Assembly: GCF_029023865.1 (NCBI RefSeq)
Contig: NZ_CP118969.1
Location: 1,054,001 to 1,118,000, forward strand
Length of the DNA stretch: 64,000 nt
Origin: Lactococcus lactis
GTDB lineage: Bacteria > Bacillota > Bacilli > Lactobacillales > Streptococcaceae
Reading direction: 5' to 3'
Shown here: piece by piece, positions 6,790 through 14,840 of the stretch
How the letters are laid out: each line of letters starts with the position of its first letter
Position numbering within the stretch: the first letter of the stretch is position 1
Notes under the pieces: generated by a model
The model's database searches: none
The model's input: only the letters and a program-made list of their open reading frames with translations
What the model was told of the DNA's origin: nothing
Program-made: the position numbers and the translations under genes

Positions 6790-7015
6790 CTGTCAGTTCA
6801 ATGCGACCAAAAGGAGACATTGAATCGGAGGATAAATGAACAAGTCAGCAAAGCTGATTGTTCTGTCAGTTCAATGCGACCAAAGAGAGACATTGAATCG
6901 GTAGATAAATGAACAAGTCAGCAAAGCTGATTGTTCTGTCAGTTCAATGCGACCAAAGAGAGACATTGAATCGGTAGATAAATGAACAAGTCAGCAAAGC
7001 TGTTTGTTCTGTCAG
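6790..7015 (+). repeat. Three tandem 73-bp repeats between pyrE and pyrC
   Basis: Units start at 6790, 6863 and 6936, each with CTGTCAGTTCAATGCGACC; a partial fourth start lies at 7009. The last two units are nearly identical and the first differs slightly. Each unit can form two hairpins: TTCAATG/CATTGAA, and GAACAA-TCAGC/GCTGA-TTGTTC. The remaining spacer to 7035 holds only the pyrC ribosome-binding site. Confidence 0.9.
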
Positions 7016-7035
7016 TAATTTATGAAAGGAAGAAA

Positions 7036-8307
7036 ATGACTTTATTAATTAAAAATGGACGACTTGTTGACCCCAAATCAAATCGAGATGAAGTGTTAGA
7101 TATTCTGATTGAAAATGACAAGATAGTAAAAATCGGCTTAAATTTGTCAGTAGAAAATGCAGAAATTGTTGATGCAAGGGGATTAGTCGTTGCCCCTGGT
7201 TTAATTGATGTTCATGTTCATTTTCGTGAACCAGGACAAACACATAAAGAAACGATTCATAGCGGTGCAAAATCAGCTGCGGCTGGTGGTTTTACAAGAG
7301 TAGTTATGATGGCAAATACAAAACCTATTTTATCTACGCCAAAAGTACTGACAGAAACTTTAGAAATTGCTGACAAAGAAGATATTAAGATTGATACAGT
7401 TGGGTCAATTACGCAAGATTTTGATGGAGAGCATTTAACAGATTTTGATGAACTCATTAAAGCAGGAGCAATCGGCTTTTCTGATGATGGTATTCCACTG
7501 ACAGATGCTGGCGTTTTACGTAAAGCTCTGCAAAAAGCGAAATTAACTGACAGCCTGATTTCAATTCATGAAGAAGATCCAAATTTGATTGGAACTTTAG
7601 GAGTGAATGATGGCGAAGTGGCTCATAAATGTGGCTTCACAGGGGCACCGACTGTTTCAGAATACAGCATGATGGCGCGTGATACTATGATTGCTTACGA
7701 AACAGGCGCTCGCTTGCACATTCAACATTTATCAGCTGGAGAATCTGTTGAAGTGGTGCGATTTGCCAAAAATTTAGGAGCAAAAATCACAGCAGAAGTG
7801 ACTCCACAACATTTTTCGATTACAGAACAAATGATTTTTGAGCAAGGGACCAATGCTAAACTCAACCCACCATTGCGTAGAACTACTGATATCGGTAAAA
7901 TAATTGAGGGATTGAAAGATGGAACGATTGATGTCATCGCCACAGACCATGCCCCTCATACTCATGAAGAGAAAAATGTCAGCCTTGATAAGGCGCCTTC
8001 AGGAATGATTGGATTAGAAACTTCATTGCAACTTGGCTTGACAAACTTAGTCGCAAAAGGCCATTTGACACTCAGTGAATTACTGACAAAAATGACCGTT
8101 AATCCAGCTAAACTTTATAATTTTGATGCAGGTTACCTCGCAGAAAATGGACCAGCTGACCTCGTCATTTTTGACGCTGAAAATGACTATCAGGTCGGTG
8201 AAACATTTGACTCCAAAGCGACCAATTCTCCATTTATTAAACAGAAAGTTCAAGGGCAAGTCAAATATACAATATGTGATGGAAAAATAGTCTATCAAGC
8301 GAAATAA
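7036..8307 (+). CDS. pyrC: Dihydroorotase
   Basis: PyrC is a zinc amidohydrolase that closes carbamoyl-aspartate to dihydroorotate. The ATG at 7036 follows AAAGGAAG and gives 423 residues, the normal class I length. A longer frame from 6982 would be encoded by the repeat and is rejected. Metal ligands appear in [13 protein letters not shown] (about 58-70), in the HIQHLSAG segment, and in [11 protein letters not shown] (about 300). Lys/Glu-rich regions and [10 protein letters not shown] near 320 are typical. It forms an operon with pyrE under PyrR control. A terminator follows. Confidence 0.95.
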   Translation: MTLLIKNGRLVDPKSNRDEVLDILIENDKIVKIGLNLSVENAEIVDARGLVVAPGLIDVHVHFREPGQTHKETIHSGAKSAAAGGFTRVVMMANTKPILSTPKVLTETLEIADKEDIKIDTVGSITQDFDGEHLTDFDELIKAGAIGFSDDGIPLTDAGVLRKALQKAKLTDSLISIHEEDPNLIGTLGVNDGEVAHKCGFTGAPTVSEYSMMARDTMIAYETGARLHIQHLSAGESVEVVRFAKNLGAKITAEVTPQHFSITEQMIFEQGTNAKLNPPLRRTTDIGKIIEGLKDGTIDVIATDHAPHTHEEKNVSLDKAPSGMIGLETSLQLGLTNLVAKGHLTLSELLTKMTVNPAKLYNFDAGYLAENGPADLVIFDAENDYQVGETFDSKATNSPFIKQKVQGQVKYTICDGKIVYQAK

Positions 8308-8313
8308 TAAAAG

Positions 8314-8353
8314 AAAGGACCATAAGAAATTAATTTTCATAGGTCCTTTTTTT
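8314..8353. terminator. Bidirectional terminator between pyrC and the 38-residue ORF
   Basis: AAAGGACC/GGTCCTTT arms around an AT-rich loop, with T-runs on both strands. Confidence 0.75.
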
Positions 8354-8366
8354 GTGTTACTTTACA

Positions 8367-8483
8367 TCAGTATAAAGAACCGTTGTAGAGTAAGTCATTA
8401 AGTGAGTGGATAATTTCTAAATTATCTTTGATTGATTTTTCATTTTCTACTTTTTGAGTAATTTTTTCTGTTTGTGTTTTCAT
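8367..8483 (-). CDS. Small 38-residue hypothetical protein
   Basis: A short frame, MKTQTEKITQKVENEK followed by SIKDNLEIIHSLNDLLYNGSLY, with a good ribosome-binding site (GAAAGGA) before the ATG at 8483. It shares a bidirectional terminator with pyrC. The protein is charged and soluble, probably helical, with no signal peptide or membrane segment. TATACT-like boxes lie upstream on the same strand (about 8520-8530). I recognise no family. A real small gene is likely because start, ribosome-binding site, promoter and terminator are all in place. The stretch 8484-8677 otherwise holds nothing I can identify. Confidence 0.5.
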   Translation of the reverse strand: MKTQTEKITQKVENEKSIKDNLEIIHSLNDLLYNGSLY

Positions 8484-8677
8484 TGTTTATTTCCTTTCAA
8501 ATGTCCTTTTGTTTATAAGTATAGTATATCAAGGATTTGCTTGCTAAATTCTTACAAAAATGTAATTGAAGAAAATAATTACTTTAGGAAATTAAGGTCT
8601 GAAATTAAATAGTATAAATAATTGATTAAAAATTAGCTAAAGTTTAACTGATTTAAGCAGTTTTTATGTGAAGTTCA

Positions 8678-8707
8678 TTGAACCATAATGACACGATATG
8701 CTATAAT
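8678..8707 (+). promoter_or_regulatory. Promoter of dnaD, adjacent to the start codon
   Basis: TTGAAC (8678-8683), 18-base spacer, extended -10 TGcTATAAT (8699-8707). Transcription should start at or next to the ATG at 8714, so the mRNA is probably leaderless. Confidence 0.75.
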
Positions 8708-8713
8708 AGTTCT

Positions 8714-9382
8714 ATGAATTATTACGATGAATATAGCAAAGGGCATCTTGTCTTACCAAATGTGTTTTTAGCACATTTTAGTAAGCTTTTCCCTTCTGCT
8801 TTTGATTTTTTGATTTGGTTATACTTTTTTGAAAATCAAGATATTGCACCTAGTGAAATTGCTGAAAAAACAGGTAAAAAATTATCGGAGGTCAATCAGG
8901 CCATTGATAATCTGTCCAAATTTGGAGCAATGAAGGTGACTTTAATTGAAATTGATGGAGAAATGGAAACTTTCTTTGATATTAGCCCGGCCTTTAAGCA
9001 CTTAGATGAAATTTTGGGTGGTGCTGTTGCGAGTTCAACTCCAGAGAATGAAAAAGTTCAAGAAGAGGGGCAGCTTAAAGAATTAGTTAGCATGTTTGAA
9101 GCAGAAATGGGCATGATTTCTCCTGTACAAATGGAAGAATTGAGAGCTTGGCTGTTTGAAGATGGTTATGACTTTTCGTTGATTAAACAAGCTTTGCGTG
9201 AAGCAGTCCTCAATCGTAAGGTATCTTTAAATTACATTAAAGCTATTTTACGAAATTGGAAAAATGATGGGGTGAATTCTCTTCAAGCGATTGAGAGTCG
9301 ACAAATGGAACGCGAAGAAGCTAAGAGAAAGAAACCACAAGAAGATTTTTATATTCCTTTGGATGGACCATGGAATAGTTAA
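8714..9382 (+). CDS. dnaD: DNA replication initiation protein DnaD
   Basis: DnaD helps load the replicative helicase at origins and restarting forks. The start is the ATG at 8714 (MNYYDEYSKGHLVLPNVF), giving 222 residues; earlier codons in the frame lie inside the promoter. The N-terminal winged-helix region spans about 10-90, and the C-terminal DnaD domain about 125-190, with FEAEMGMISPVQMEEL, YDFSLIKQALREAV and NYIKAILRNW, which contains the conserved YIxxILxxW. No ribosome-binding site is visible. nth follows, the order also found in Bacillus. Confidence 0.93.
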   Translation: MNYYDEYSKGHLVLPNVFLAHFSKLFPSAFDFLIWLYFFENQDIAPSEIAEKTGKKLSEVNQAIDNLSKFGAMKVTLIEIDGEMETFFDISPAFKHLDEILGGAVASSTPENEKVQEEGQLKELVSMFEAEMGMISPVQMEELRAWLFEDGYDFSLIKQALREAVLNRKVSLNYIKAILRNWKNDGVNSLQAIESRQMEREEAKRKKPQEDFYIPLDGPWNS

Positions 9383-9403
9383 TAGAGATAATGGACGTGC
9401 ACG

Positions 9404-10060
9404 ATGTTAAGTAAAAAAAGATATCTTGAAGCTTTAGAAATTATTGAAGACATGTTCCCGCAAGCTCACGGAGAACTAGAGTGGGAAACTCCTTTTCAAC
9501 TATTGATTGCGACGATTTTATCTGCCCAAGCAACTGACAAAGGAGTTAATAAGGCGACGCCGGCTCTTTTTGCCGCTTTTCCAGATGCACAAACAATGTC
9601 ACAGGCAAAAGTGGAAGAAATTGAAAAGCTGATTCGGACAATTGGTCTTTACAAGACTAAAGCTAAAAATATTTTACGGACATCACAGATGTTAGTGACC
9701 GACTTTGGGGACCTTTTGCCTGATTTGCCAAAGGATAAAAAGGTTTTACAAACTTTACCGGGGGTGGGTCGAAAAACAGCAAATGTTGTTTTAGCAGAAG
9801 CTTACGGAATTCCGGGGATTGCGGTTGATACACACGTTGAACGAGTTTCAAAACGTTTGGACATTGTTCCCAAAAAAGCAACAGTTTTAGAAGTGGAAGA
9901 AAAGTTGATGAAGTTGATTCCGCAAGAAAAGTGGGTTCAAGCACATCACCATCTCATTTTCTTTGGGCGTTATCATTGTACAGCCAAAAAGCCGAAATGT
10001 GCAGACTGTCCTGTTTTAGATTATTGTAAATTTGGAAAGAAATATTTAAAAAATGAATGA
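9404..10060 (+). CDS. nth: Endonuclease III
   Basis: Nth removes oxidised pyrimidines and cuts the abasic site. It has 218 residues. The helix-hairpin-helix LPGVGRKTANVV (about 121-132) contains the catalytic lysine, and the catalytic aspartate lies in VDTHVERV. The C-terminus carries the iron-sulfur cluster motif C-X6-C-X2-C-X5-C (CTAKKPKC...CPVLDYC). The ribosome-binding site is weak. Its 3' end overlaps trmK by 8 bases, so dnaD-nth-trmK-nif3-like is one operon. Confidence 0.95.
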   Translation: MLSKKRYLEALEIIEDMFPQAHGELEWETPFQLLIATILSAQATDKGVNKATPALFAAFPDAQTMSQAKVEEIEKLIRTIGLYKTKAKNILRTSQMLVTDFGDLLPDLPKDKKVLQTLPGVGRKTANVVLAEAYGIPGIAVDTHVERVSKRLDIVPKKATVLEVEEKLMKLIPQEKWVQAHHHLIFFGRYHCTAKKPKCADCPVLDYCKFGKKYLKNE

Positions 10061-10745
10061 AATTAAACTTTCAAAACGTTTGAAAGCAGTAGCTGACTAT
10101 GTTGATAATGGAGCAAGACTTGCTGATATCGGCTCAGACCATGCTTATTTACCAACTTATTTGATGCAAAAATTGGTGATTGATTTTGCGGTAGCGGGAG
10201 AAGTGGTTAAAGGGCCTTTTGAAATTGCTAAAAATCATGTATCAGAAGCTGATTTAAGTGATCGGATTGAGGTTCGATTGGCCAATGGCTTAGGTGCTAT
10301 TGAAAATACTGACAAGATTGATACAATCGTGATTGCTGGTATGGGAGCAATATTAATTTCCGAAATTTTAGAGGCAGGTAAAGAAAAGTTAGGCCATGTT
10401 AAACGTTTGATTTTGCAACCTAATAATCATGAGGAAAGCCTCCGTCAGTGGTTAGTGAATCATCAATTTGTCATTAAAAAAGAAGAGATTTTATTGGAGG
10501 CTGGTAAGTTTTACGAGATTATTGTTGCCGAACCAGTCTCAAAATTAATGACAGAAAAGTTGTCAGTAAATGATTTAACATTTGGCCCTTTTTTATCTAA
10601 AGAAAAATCAACTGTTTTTCAACAAAAATGGCAAAAGGAATTAAATACTTTGAATAAAATTATTGCTCGTTTGCCTGAAGAACAAGCCGAAAAACGTCAA
10701 GAGGTTTTAAATCAAATTGCGAGAATTGAGGAAGTGCTTCGATGA
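10053..10745 (+). CDS. trmK: tRNA (adenine-22-N1)-methyltransferase TrmK
   Basis: TrmK methylates A22 of tRNAs with S-adenosylmethionine. It has 230 residues, matching the family. SAM motif I is LADIGSDHAYLP near residues 22-33, followed by VAGEVVKGPFEIA. The catalytic-loop segment is LILQPNNHEESLR near residue 126. The C-terminus is a coiled coil, as in Bacillus YqfN/TrmK. It overlaps nth by 8 bases and the next gene by 4, which implies translational coupling. Confidence 0.92.
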   Translation: MNEIKLSKRLKAVADYVDNGARLADIGSDHAYLPTYLMQKLVIDFAVAGEVVKGPFEIAKNHVSEADLSDRIEVRLANGLGAIENTDKIDTIVIAGMGAILISEILEAGKEKLGHVKRLILQPNNHEESLRQWLVNHQFVIKKEEILLEAGKFYEIIVAEPVSKLMTEKLSVNDLTFGPFLSKEKSTVFQQKWQKELNTLNKIIARLPEEQAEKRQEVLNQIARIEEVLR

Positions 10746-11515
10746 AAATTTCTGATTTTATGATTGAATACGAAAAATTTTGCCCCAAAGAATTAGCTGT
10801 TGAAGGTGATCCTGTAGGTTTACAAGTTGGGAACCCAAACGATGAACTAACAAAAGTTTTGGTAACCTTGGATATTCGTGAGCAAACAGTGGCAGAAGCA
10901 AAAGCGCTGGGTGTGAATCTGATTATTGCTAAACATCCTTTGATTTTCCGCCCCCTTTCTGCATTGACTTCAATGAATGATCAGGAAAAATTAGTTTTGG
11001 ATTTGGCGCGAGCTGGAATTGCTGTTTATACCAGCCATACAAATATTGATGTGGTTACTGGTGGTTTAAACGATTATTTCAGTCAGTTACTTGGAATGAC
11101 TGATATTGAAGTGCTAGATGACGAAGAAGGATTGGGCCGTGTTGGAAACATTGAACTGACAGAATTATCAGTGCTGACAGAAAAAGTGAAAGCAGCATTT
11201 GGGTTAGATAGATTACGTCTTATCACTTATGACCATAATTTGACTCAAAAAATTGGAAGAATTGCAATTTGTGGCGGTTCAGGTGGAAAATTATGGCCTA
11301 AAGCTTTGGAAAAAAAGGCAGATATTTACATAACAGGAGATATTTATTATCATGTTGGTCATGATATGCTTTCAGCTGGTTTATTAGGAATAGACCCTGG
11401 TCACTATATTGAACATGCTTTTATTGGATTAGTTGCTGACAAGCTTCGTTCTTTTGATTTGGGTGTCAAGATTTATGAAAGCCAAGAAAAGACAAATCCA
11501 TTTTATGACATATAA
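10742..11515 (+). CDS. Nif3/DUF34-like metal-binding protein
   Basis: Member of the Nif3 (YqfO, DUF34) family, often labelled GTP cyclohydrolase I type 2 homologue; the true function is unsettled. It has 257 residues, the short form lacking the PII-like insert of Bacillus YqfO. Metal-ligand segments are visible: AKHPLIF (about 61-67), SHTNID (about 98-103) and GHYIEHAF near 220. It starts with the overlap ATGA after trmK, the usual genomic partner. A strong terminator ends the operon. Confidence 0.9.
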   Translation: MKISDFMIEYEKFCPKELAVEGDPVGLQVGNPNDELTKVLVTLDIREQTVAEAKALGVNLIIAKHPLIFRPLSALTSMNDQEKLVLDLARAGIAVYTSHTNIDVVTGGLNDYFSQLLGMTDIEVLDDEEGLGRVGNIELTELSVLTEKVKAAFGLDRLRLITYDHNLTQKIGRIAICGGSGGKLWPKALEKKADIYITGDIYYHVGHDMLSAGLLGIDPGHYIEHAFIGLVADKLRSFDLGVKIYESQEKTNPFYDI

Positions 11516-11541
11516 AAAAGACCCTCTTGGAGGGTCTTTTT
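11514..11541. terminator. Terminator after the dnaD operon
   Basis: AAAGACCCTC/GAGGGTCTTT perfect stem and T-run; probably also serves the convergent gene. Confidence 0.88.
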
Positions 11542-11553
11542 GGTTGGAACTAA

Positions 11554-11919
11554 TTAGCTAGCTTTTTGTTTACCACGGAAGTCAACGATTAAAAGGTTAG
11601 GGCTAAGCAATTCAGCTGTACTACGCAATTCAATCAAATTATATGAAGGATTGATTTTGGTAGACATTTCATCTTGGAAGAAGTAAGAACCATAACCTTT
11701 ATAATAAATTGGTCCAAATTCAGAATCGATACTTGCATCAAAAACTTCAGGAACATTTCCTTTTTCTACGGCAACGATACGATAGCGAGAAATTCCACCA
11801 GCACAAGCGTCAACTTCAGTATTGACTTCACTTAAAGTATGGTCAAAATCAAAAACTAAATCAACATCACCAAATGCTTTAATTTTATCCGCTGTTTTTT
11901 CATCAAATGTAATTTTCAT
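11554..11919 (-). CDS. HesB/IscA-like iron-sulfur biosynthesis domain protein
   Basis: 121 residues from the ATG at 11919, which has GGAGG seven bases upstream; the longer frame from 11943 starts inside the leader. The sequence MKITFDEKTADKIKAF, the middle CAGGISRYRI, and NPSYNLIELRSTAELLSPNLLIVDFR resemble the HesB-like family in which the three conserved IscA cysteines are not all present: only one Cys is visible, near residue 37. It may therefore not carry a cluster. It is monocistronic, with TATAAT-like boxes upstream near 11990. Role unknown. Confidence 0.75.
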   Translation of the reverse strand: MKITFDEKTADKIKAFGDVDLVFDFDHTLSEVNTEVDACAGGISRYRIVAVEKGNVPEVFDASIDSEFGPIYYKGYGSYFFQDEMSTKINPSYNLIELRSTAELLSPNLLIVDFRGKQKAS

Positions 11920-12040
11920 CTTATTACCTCCACTATATATCAAAAGATGACTTGTAAATTCATCTATTTGTTATCTTTTTATACTTATATTATAACGCTA
12001 AAAAGTTCAGTAGGGAACAATAATGCTCATAAATTTTTAA

Positions 12041-12856
12041 TTAATCTTGGTAATCTTTTAAAACCCATTCATTAATCGCATAAGCAACGCCTGATTTAGC
12101 ATTTGATTTAGTTACATATTTAGCAATTTTTTTCAATTCCGATTTTCCGTTTTCCATCACAACAGGACAACCTGCAACTTCAAGCATTGAACGGTCATTT
12201 TCTTCATCTCCAATAGCCATTACTTCATCCAAGTCAAAAGAAAGTTTCTCAGCCAAATGTTGAACTGCTGACCCTTTACTTGCTTTTTTATTCATGAATT
12301 CTAAATAAAACGGTGTTGATTTCACTACATTATATCGTTCAAAGAATTCAAAGGGAAGGTATGCAATTCCGTCATCAAGAGCCGCCGGTTCATCAACCAT
12401 CATTACTTTAGCAATTTCTAAAGCAGCAATATCTTCGGGTTGGCGAATATAAAGTGGCATTTTAACCATTTGGGCTTCTTGGACAGTATATCTTCCGACA
12501 TCGTGATTTGGAGTATAGATTCCCTCGCGAGTGATTGCGTGAATCGGCAGTCCGATTTTACGAGCAGCAGCATCTAAGTCAAGCCAATCTTCAGAACTCA
12601 AAGTTTCTTTGATAAATTCTTCACCAGTTGCTCGCTGAACCAACCCACCATTATAAGTAATAACATAATCACTTTGGTCAGTTAATTCAAGTGCTTTTAG
12701 AATATCAACAACACCAGGTAAAGGTCGGCCAGTTGTAATGACAATTTTAACGCCAGCCGCTTTAGCTTTTTTAACAGCCGTTTTTACTTCGGCAGTAATT
12801 TGGCGATTAGGGTCAAGTAAAGTTCCGTCAAGGTCAATAGCAACAAGTTTAATCAT
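12041..12856 (-). CDS. Cof-type HAD hydrolase, sugar-phosphatase-like
   Basis: 271 residues from the ATG at 12856; the frame extends nine codons upstream but lacks a better start. HAD motif I is DLDGTLLDP (residues 7-15), motif II TTGRP near 42, and motif IV GDEENDRSM near 218, where the asparagine and two aspartates bind Mg2+. A C2B cap lies between. It is closest in layout to YidA/YbiV-type phosphatases that hydrolyse small sugar phosphates. It stands downstream of the HD-domain gene on the same strand with a 46-base gap. Confidence 0.88.
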   Translation of the reverse strand: MIKLVAIDLDGTLLDPNRQITAEVKTAVKKAKAAGVKIVITTGRPLPGVVDILKALELTDQSDYVITYNGGLVQRATGEEFIKETLSSEDWLDLDAAARKIGLPIHAITREGIYTPNHDVGRYTVQEAQMVKMPLYIRQPEDIAALEIAKVMMVDEPAALDDGIAYLPFEFFERYNVVKSTPFYLEFMNKKASKGSAVQHLAEKLSFDLDEVMAIGDEENDRSMLEVAGCPVVMENGKSELKKIAKYVTKSNAKSGVAYAINEWVLKDYQD

Positions 12857-12902
12857 AAGAATTTCTCTTTCTATTTCTTTCAATTTATTAAATATTTAGC
12901 AA

Positions 12903-14264
12903 TTATAGGTTGTCATCAAGTGATAATTGTTTACTGACAGAGTCGTCAGTATTTTCAGAGGCAGTAGAATTTCTGTCAGTAAAATTTTGATTAATCACCA
13001 AGCTGTCATTAACAATATACTTGGTAAATTCAGGATTTTCTAGCATAATTTTTGGAAAATAGAATCGGCTATTTCCATGAATTGTACCTGTCAAACTTTT
13101 AATAAGTGGAGAAAGTACTGACAGCTCTGTTAGCGAACCATTTTTTTGTAAAATATTAATTTCAGTCCGCGGTTTTTCAGAACTTGGTCGATAGAAATCA
13201 TAAGGTAAATCATAATTACTATGAATACCAGTGTAATAGTCAGGATTAAAGCCTGCTTCTTCAACCAAAGAAGATAAAATTTCTAAATCTTCTAATTCTA
13301 CAGTCTTGGGGTCAAAAGTAATTGATTTGAGTAAATGACGATTGACATAAGCAGAAGCTAAATCAGCGAGAATTTCATCATCATGACTCATCCAAACTTG
13401 AAAATAAGTGTTCATAACGCCATCATCAAGTCTTAAATAATCTTGTAAATTATGATTTTGCTCGAAAAAGGGAACGAGACAAGGACTTGATATCGCAAAA
13501 TAGTCTGGCTGACTGGCATATAAAAACTTAGCCCGTGCGAGTAACTTTTGCAGTAAAACTTCCATTGAGCGTGAAGAAGCATGAAAATAAACCTGCATAT
13601 ACATTTGGTATCGACTGACAATATAGTCTTCAACTGCATGCATTCCTGAGTACTTAAAAGCAATTCCATTTTCCGTAGGAACAATCACTCTTAAAATCCA
13701 AGTTAAATCAAATTGTCCATAGACAGCACCAGTAAAATAAGCATCTCTAAGGAGATAATCCATGCGGTCAGCATCAATTTGACTTGAAATCAATTGAACA
13801 ACTTGAGGATTAGAATATTCATGAGAAATAACAGAAGCTACCTTTTCAGGAAAATCAGGAGAGACTTTGCGTAAAATTCCATTAATTTCTGTATCAGGAG
13901 AAGTAATTATTTCTCGAGTGACCGCCTCGTGGTCTGTATTAAATAAACCTTCAAAAGTATGTGAATAAGCACCGTGTCCAACATCGTGTAATAAGGCTGC
14001 ACACTGAGTTAAAAGATTCTCATCAGGATTCCATTCCAAAGGGAAATTCCGACTAAAATAATCAGTAATCCTTTTGGCAATGTGGTAAACACCCAAACAA
14101 TGAGAAAAACGGGTATGCTCAGCTCCATGGAAGGTAAAGCTTGATGTTCCAAGTTGTTTAATTCGTCTTAAACGTTGGAATTCAGCAGTATCAATCAATT
14201 CTGAAATTACAGGATGATTCACTGTGATATAGTCATGAACTGGGTCACGAAAGACTTTTTCCAA
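12903..14264 (-). CDS. HD-domain phosphohydrolase, YwfO/dGTPase-like
   Basis: 453 residues. The metal-binding HD site is seen in HTRFSHCLGVYH (about 49-60), LLHDVGHGAYSHTFEG (about 91-106) and DRMDYLLRDA (about 167-176), as in the dGTPase-like proteins of Firmicutes. The start is TTG at 14264, supported by GAGGGGG eight bases upstream. The last 30 residues (TDRNSTASENTDDSVS) are low-complexity and encoded by an inverted pair of the CTGACAG repeat, so the tail looks like a repeat-derived extension. Substrate unknown. Confidence 0.85.
   Translation of the reverse strand: MEKVFRDPVHDYITVNHPVISELIDTAEFQRLRRIKQLGTSSFTFHGAEHTRFSHCLGVYHIAKRITDYFSRNFPLEWNPDENLLTQCAALLHDVGHGAYSHTFEGLFNTDHEAVTREIITSPDTEINGILRKVSPDFPEKVASVISHEYSNPQVVQLISSQIDADRMDYLLRDAYFTGAVYGQFDLTWILRVIVPTENGIAFKYSGMHAVEDYIVSRYQMYMQVYFHASSRSMEVLLQKLLARAKFLYASQPDYFAISSPCLVPFFEQNHNLQDYLRLDDGVMNTYFQVWMSHDDEILADLASAYVNRHLLKSITFDPKTVELEDLEILSSLVEEAGFNPDYYTGIHSNYDLPYDFYRPSSEKPRTEINILQKNGSLTELSVLSPLIKSLTGTIHGNSRFYFPKIMLENPEFTKYIVNDSLVINQNFTDRNSTASENTDDSVSKQLSLDDNL
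12931..12984. repeat. CTGACAG inverted pair inside a coding region
   Basis: TTTACTGACAG at the left and TTCTGTCAGTAAA at the right, with a GTCAGTA copy between. It encodes the C-terminal tail of the HD-domain protein. Confidence 0.7.
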
Positions 14265-14421
14265 AATAAAACCCCCTCTAGAATTTAAGGTCTATTCTCT
14301 ATTAAAAATAAATCAGATTTTCCCTTATTTTATACTAATTATACCCTATTTTCTCCTAAAATGCAGACCCTCATCACCTTAATGTTTTTAGCACAGACTA
14401 TGTTTTTAATATTCAAGGAAT

Positions 14422-14432
14422 TATAGTAAAAT
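14422..14432 (+). promoter_or_regulatory. -10 box directly before the DUF1934 gene
   Basis: TATAGT (14422-14427) overlaps TAAAAT (14427-14432), and the ATG follows at 14433. No ribosome-binding site is visible, so the transcript is probably leaderless or nearly so. Confidence 0.5.
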
Positions 14433-14840
14433 ATGATTATGGAAATTATAATTAGGAATAGAATTAAAATTGACCAGCAAGAAGAGTTGGTCAAAGAAAT
14501 ATATCAGGGAGAGTTGAAAAAAGGAGAACATCAGACCTTACTCAAGTATCAAAATGCTGCAAATGAAAAAGTTTTACTTAAATTTGATGAAAAAGAAGTG
14601 ATAATGACCCGCTTTGCAAAGCGACCTATCAAAATGCATTTTCATCCAGAAATTCCAGGTTTAACTGAATATGAAGGTTTAGGAGAACTATCAATTCTGA
14701 CAAATGCTTTAAGCATTGATCATGAGAGCAGGACAATTAAAATTAATTACCAACTTTCGCAAGGTGCCCAAAAAATAGCCGATTATCATTTGAGAATTGA
14801 CTGGAGAGAGCAAAGTGTGGAAGGAGAAACAAATGGATAA
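14433..14840 (+). CDS. DUF1934 family protein, YwiB-like
   Basis: 135 residues. The family forms a small lipocalin-like beta-barrel of unknown function. Typical features are the opening strands IIIRNRIKIDQQEE, the centre YQNAANEKVLLKFDEKEV, and the conserved MHFHPE at about 72-77 followed by TEYEGLGEL. Either ATG (14433 or 14439) may be used; neither has a ribosome-binding site and a -10 box abuts the first. The next gene overlaps its end by eight bases. Confidence 0.78.
   Translation: MIMEIIIRNRIKIDQQEELVKEIYQGELKKGEHQTLLKYQNAANEKVLLKFDEKEVIMTRFAKRPIKMHFHPEIPGLTEYEGLGELSILTNALSIDHESRTIKINYQLSQGAQKIADYHLRIDWREQSVEGETNG

Noticed and set aside
6833..6904. Short peptide frames inside the 73-bp repeats
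   Set aside because: The period is not a multiple of three, the frame is not kept in the pyrE copy, and ribosome-binding sites are mostly absent.
6790..7015. CRISPR-like array
   Set aside because: Direct repeats are contiguous with no unique spacers, so this is a simple tandem repeat.
6982..7035. Longer N-terminus for dihydroorotase ([12 protein letters not shown]...)
   Set aside because: Encoded by the 73-bp repeat; the ATG at 7036 has a ribosome-binding site and matches the family start.
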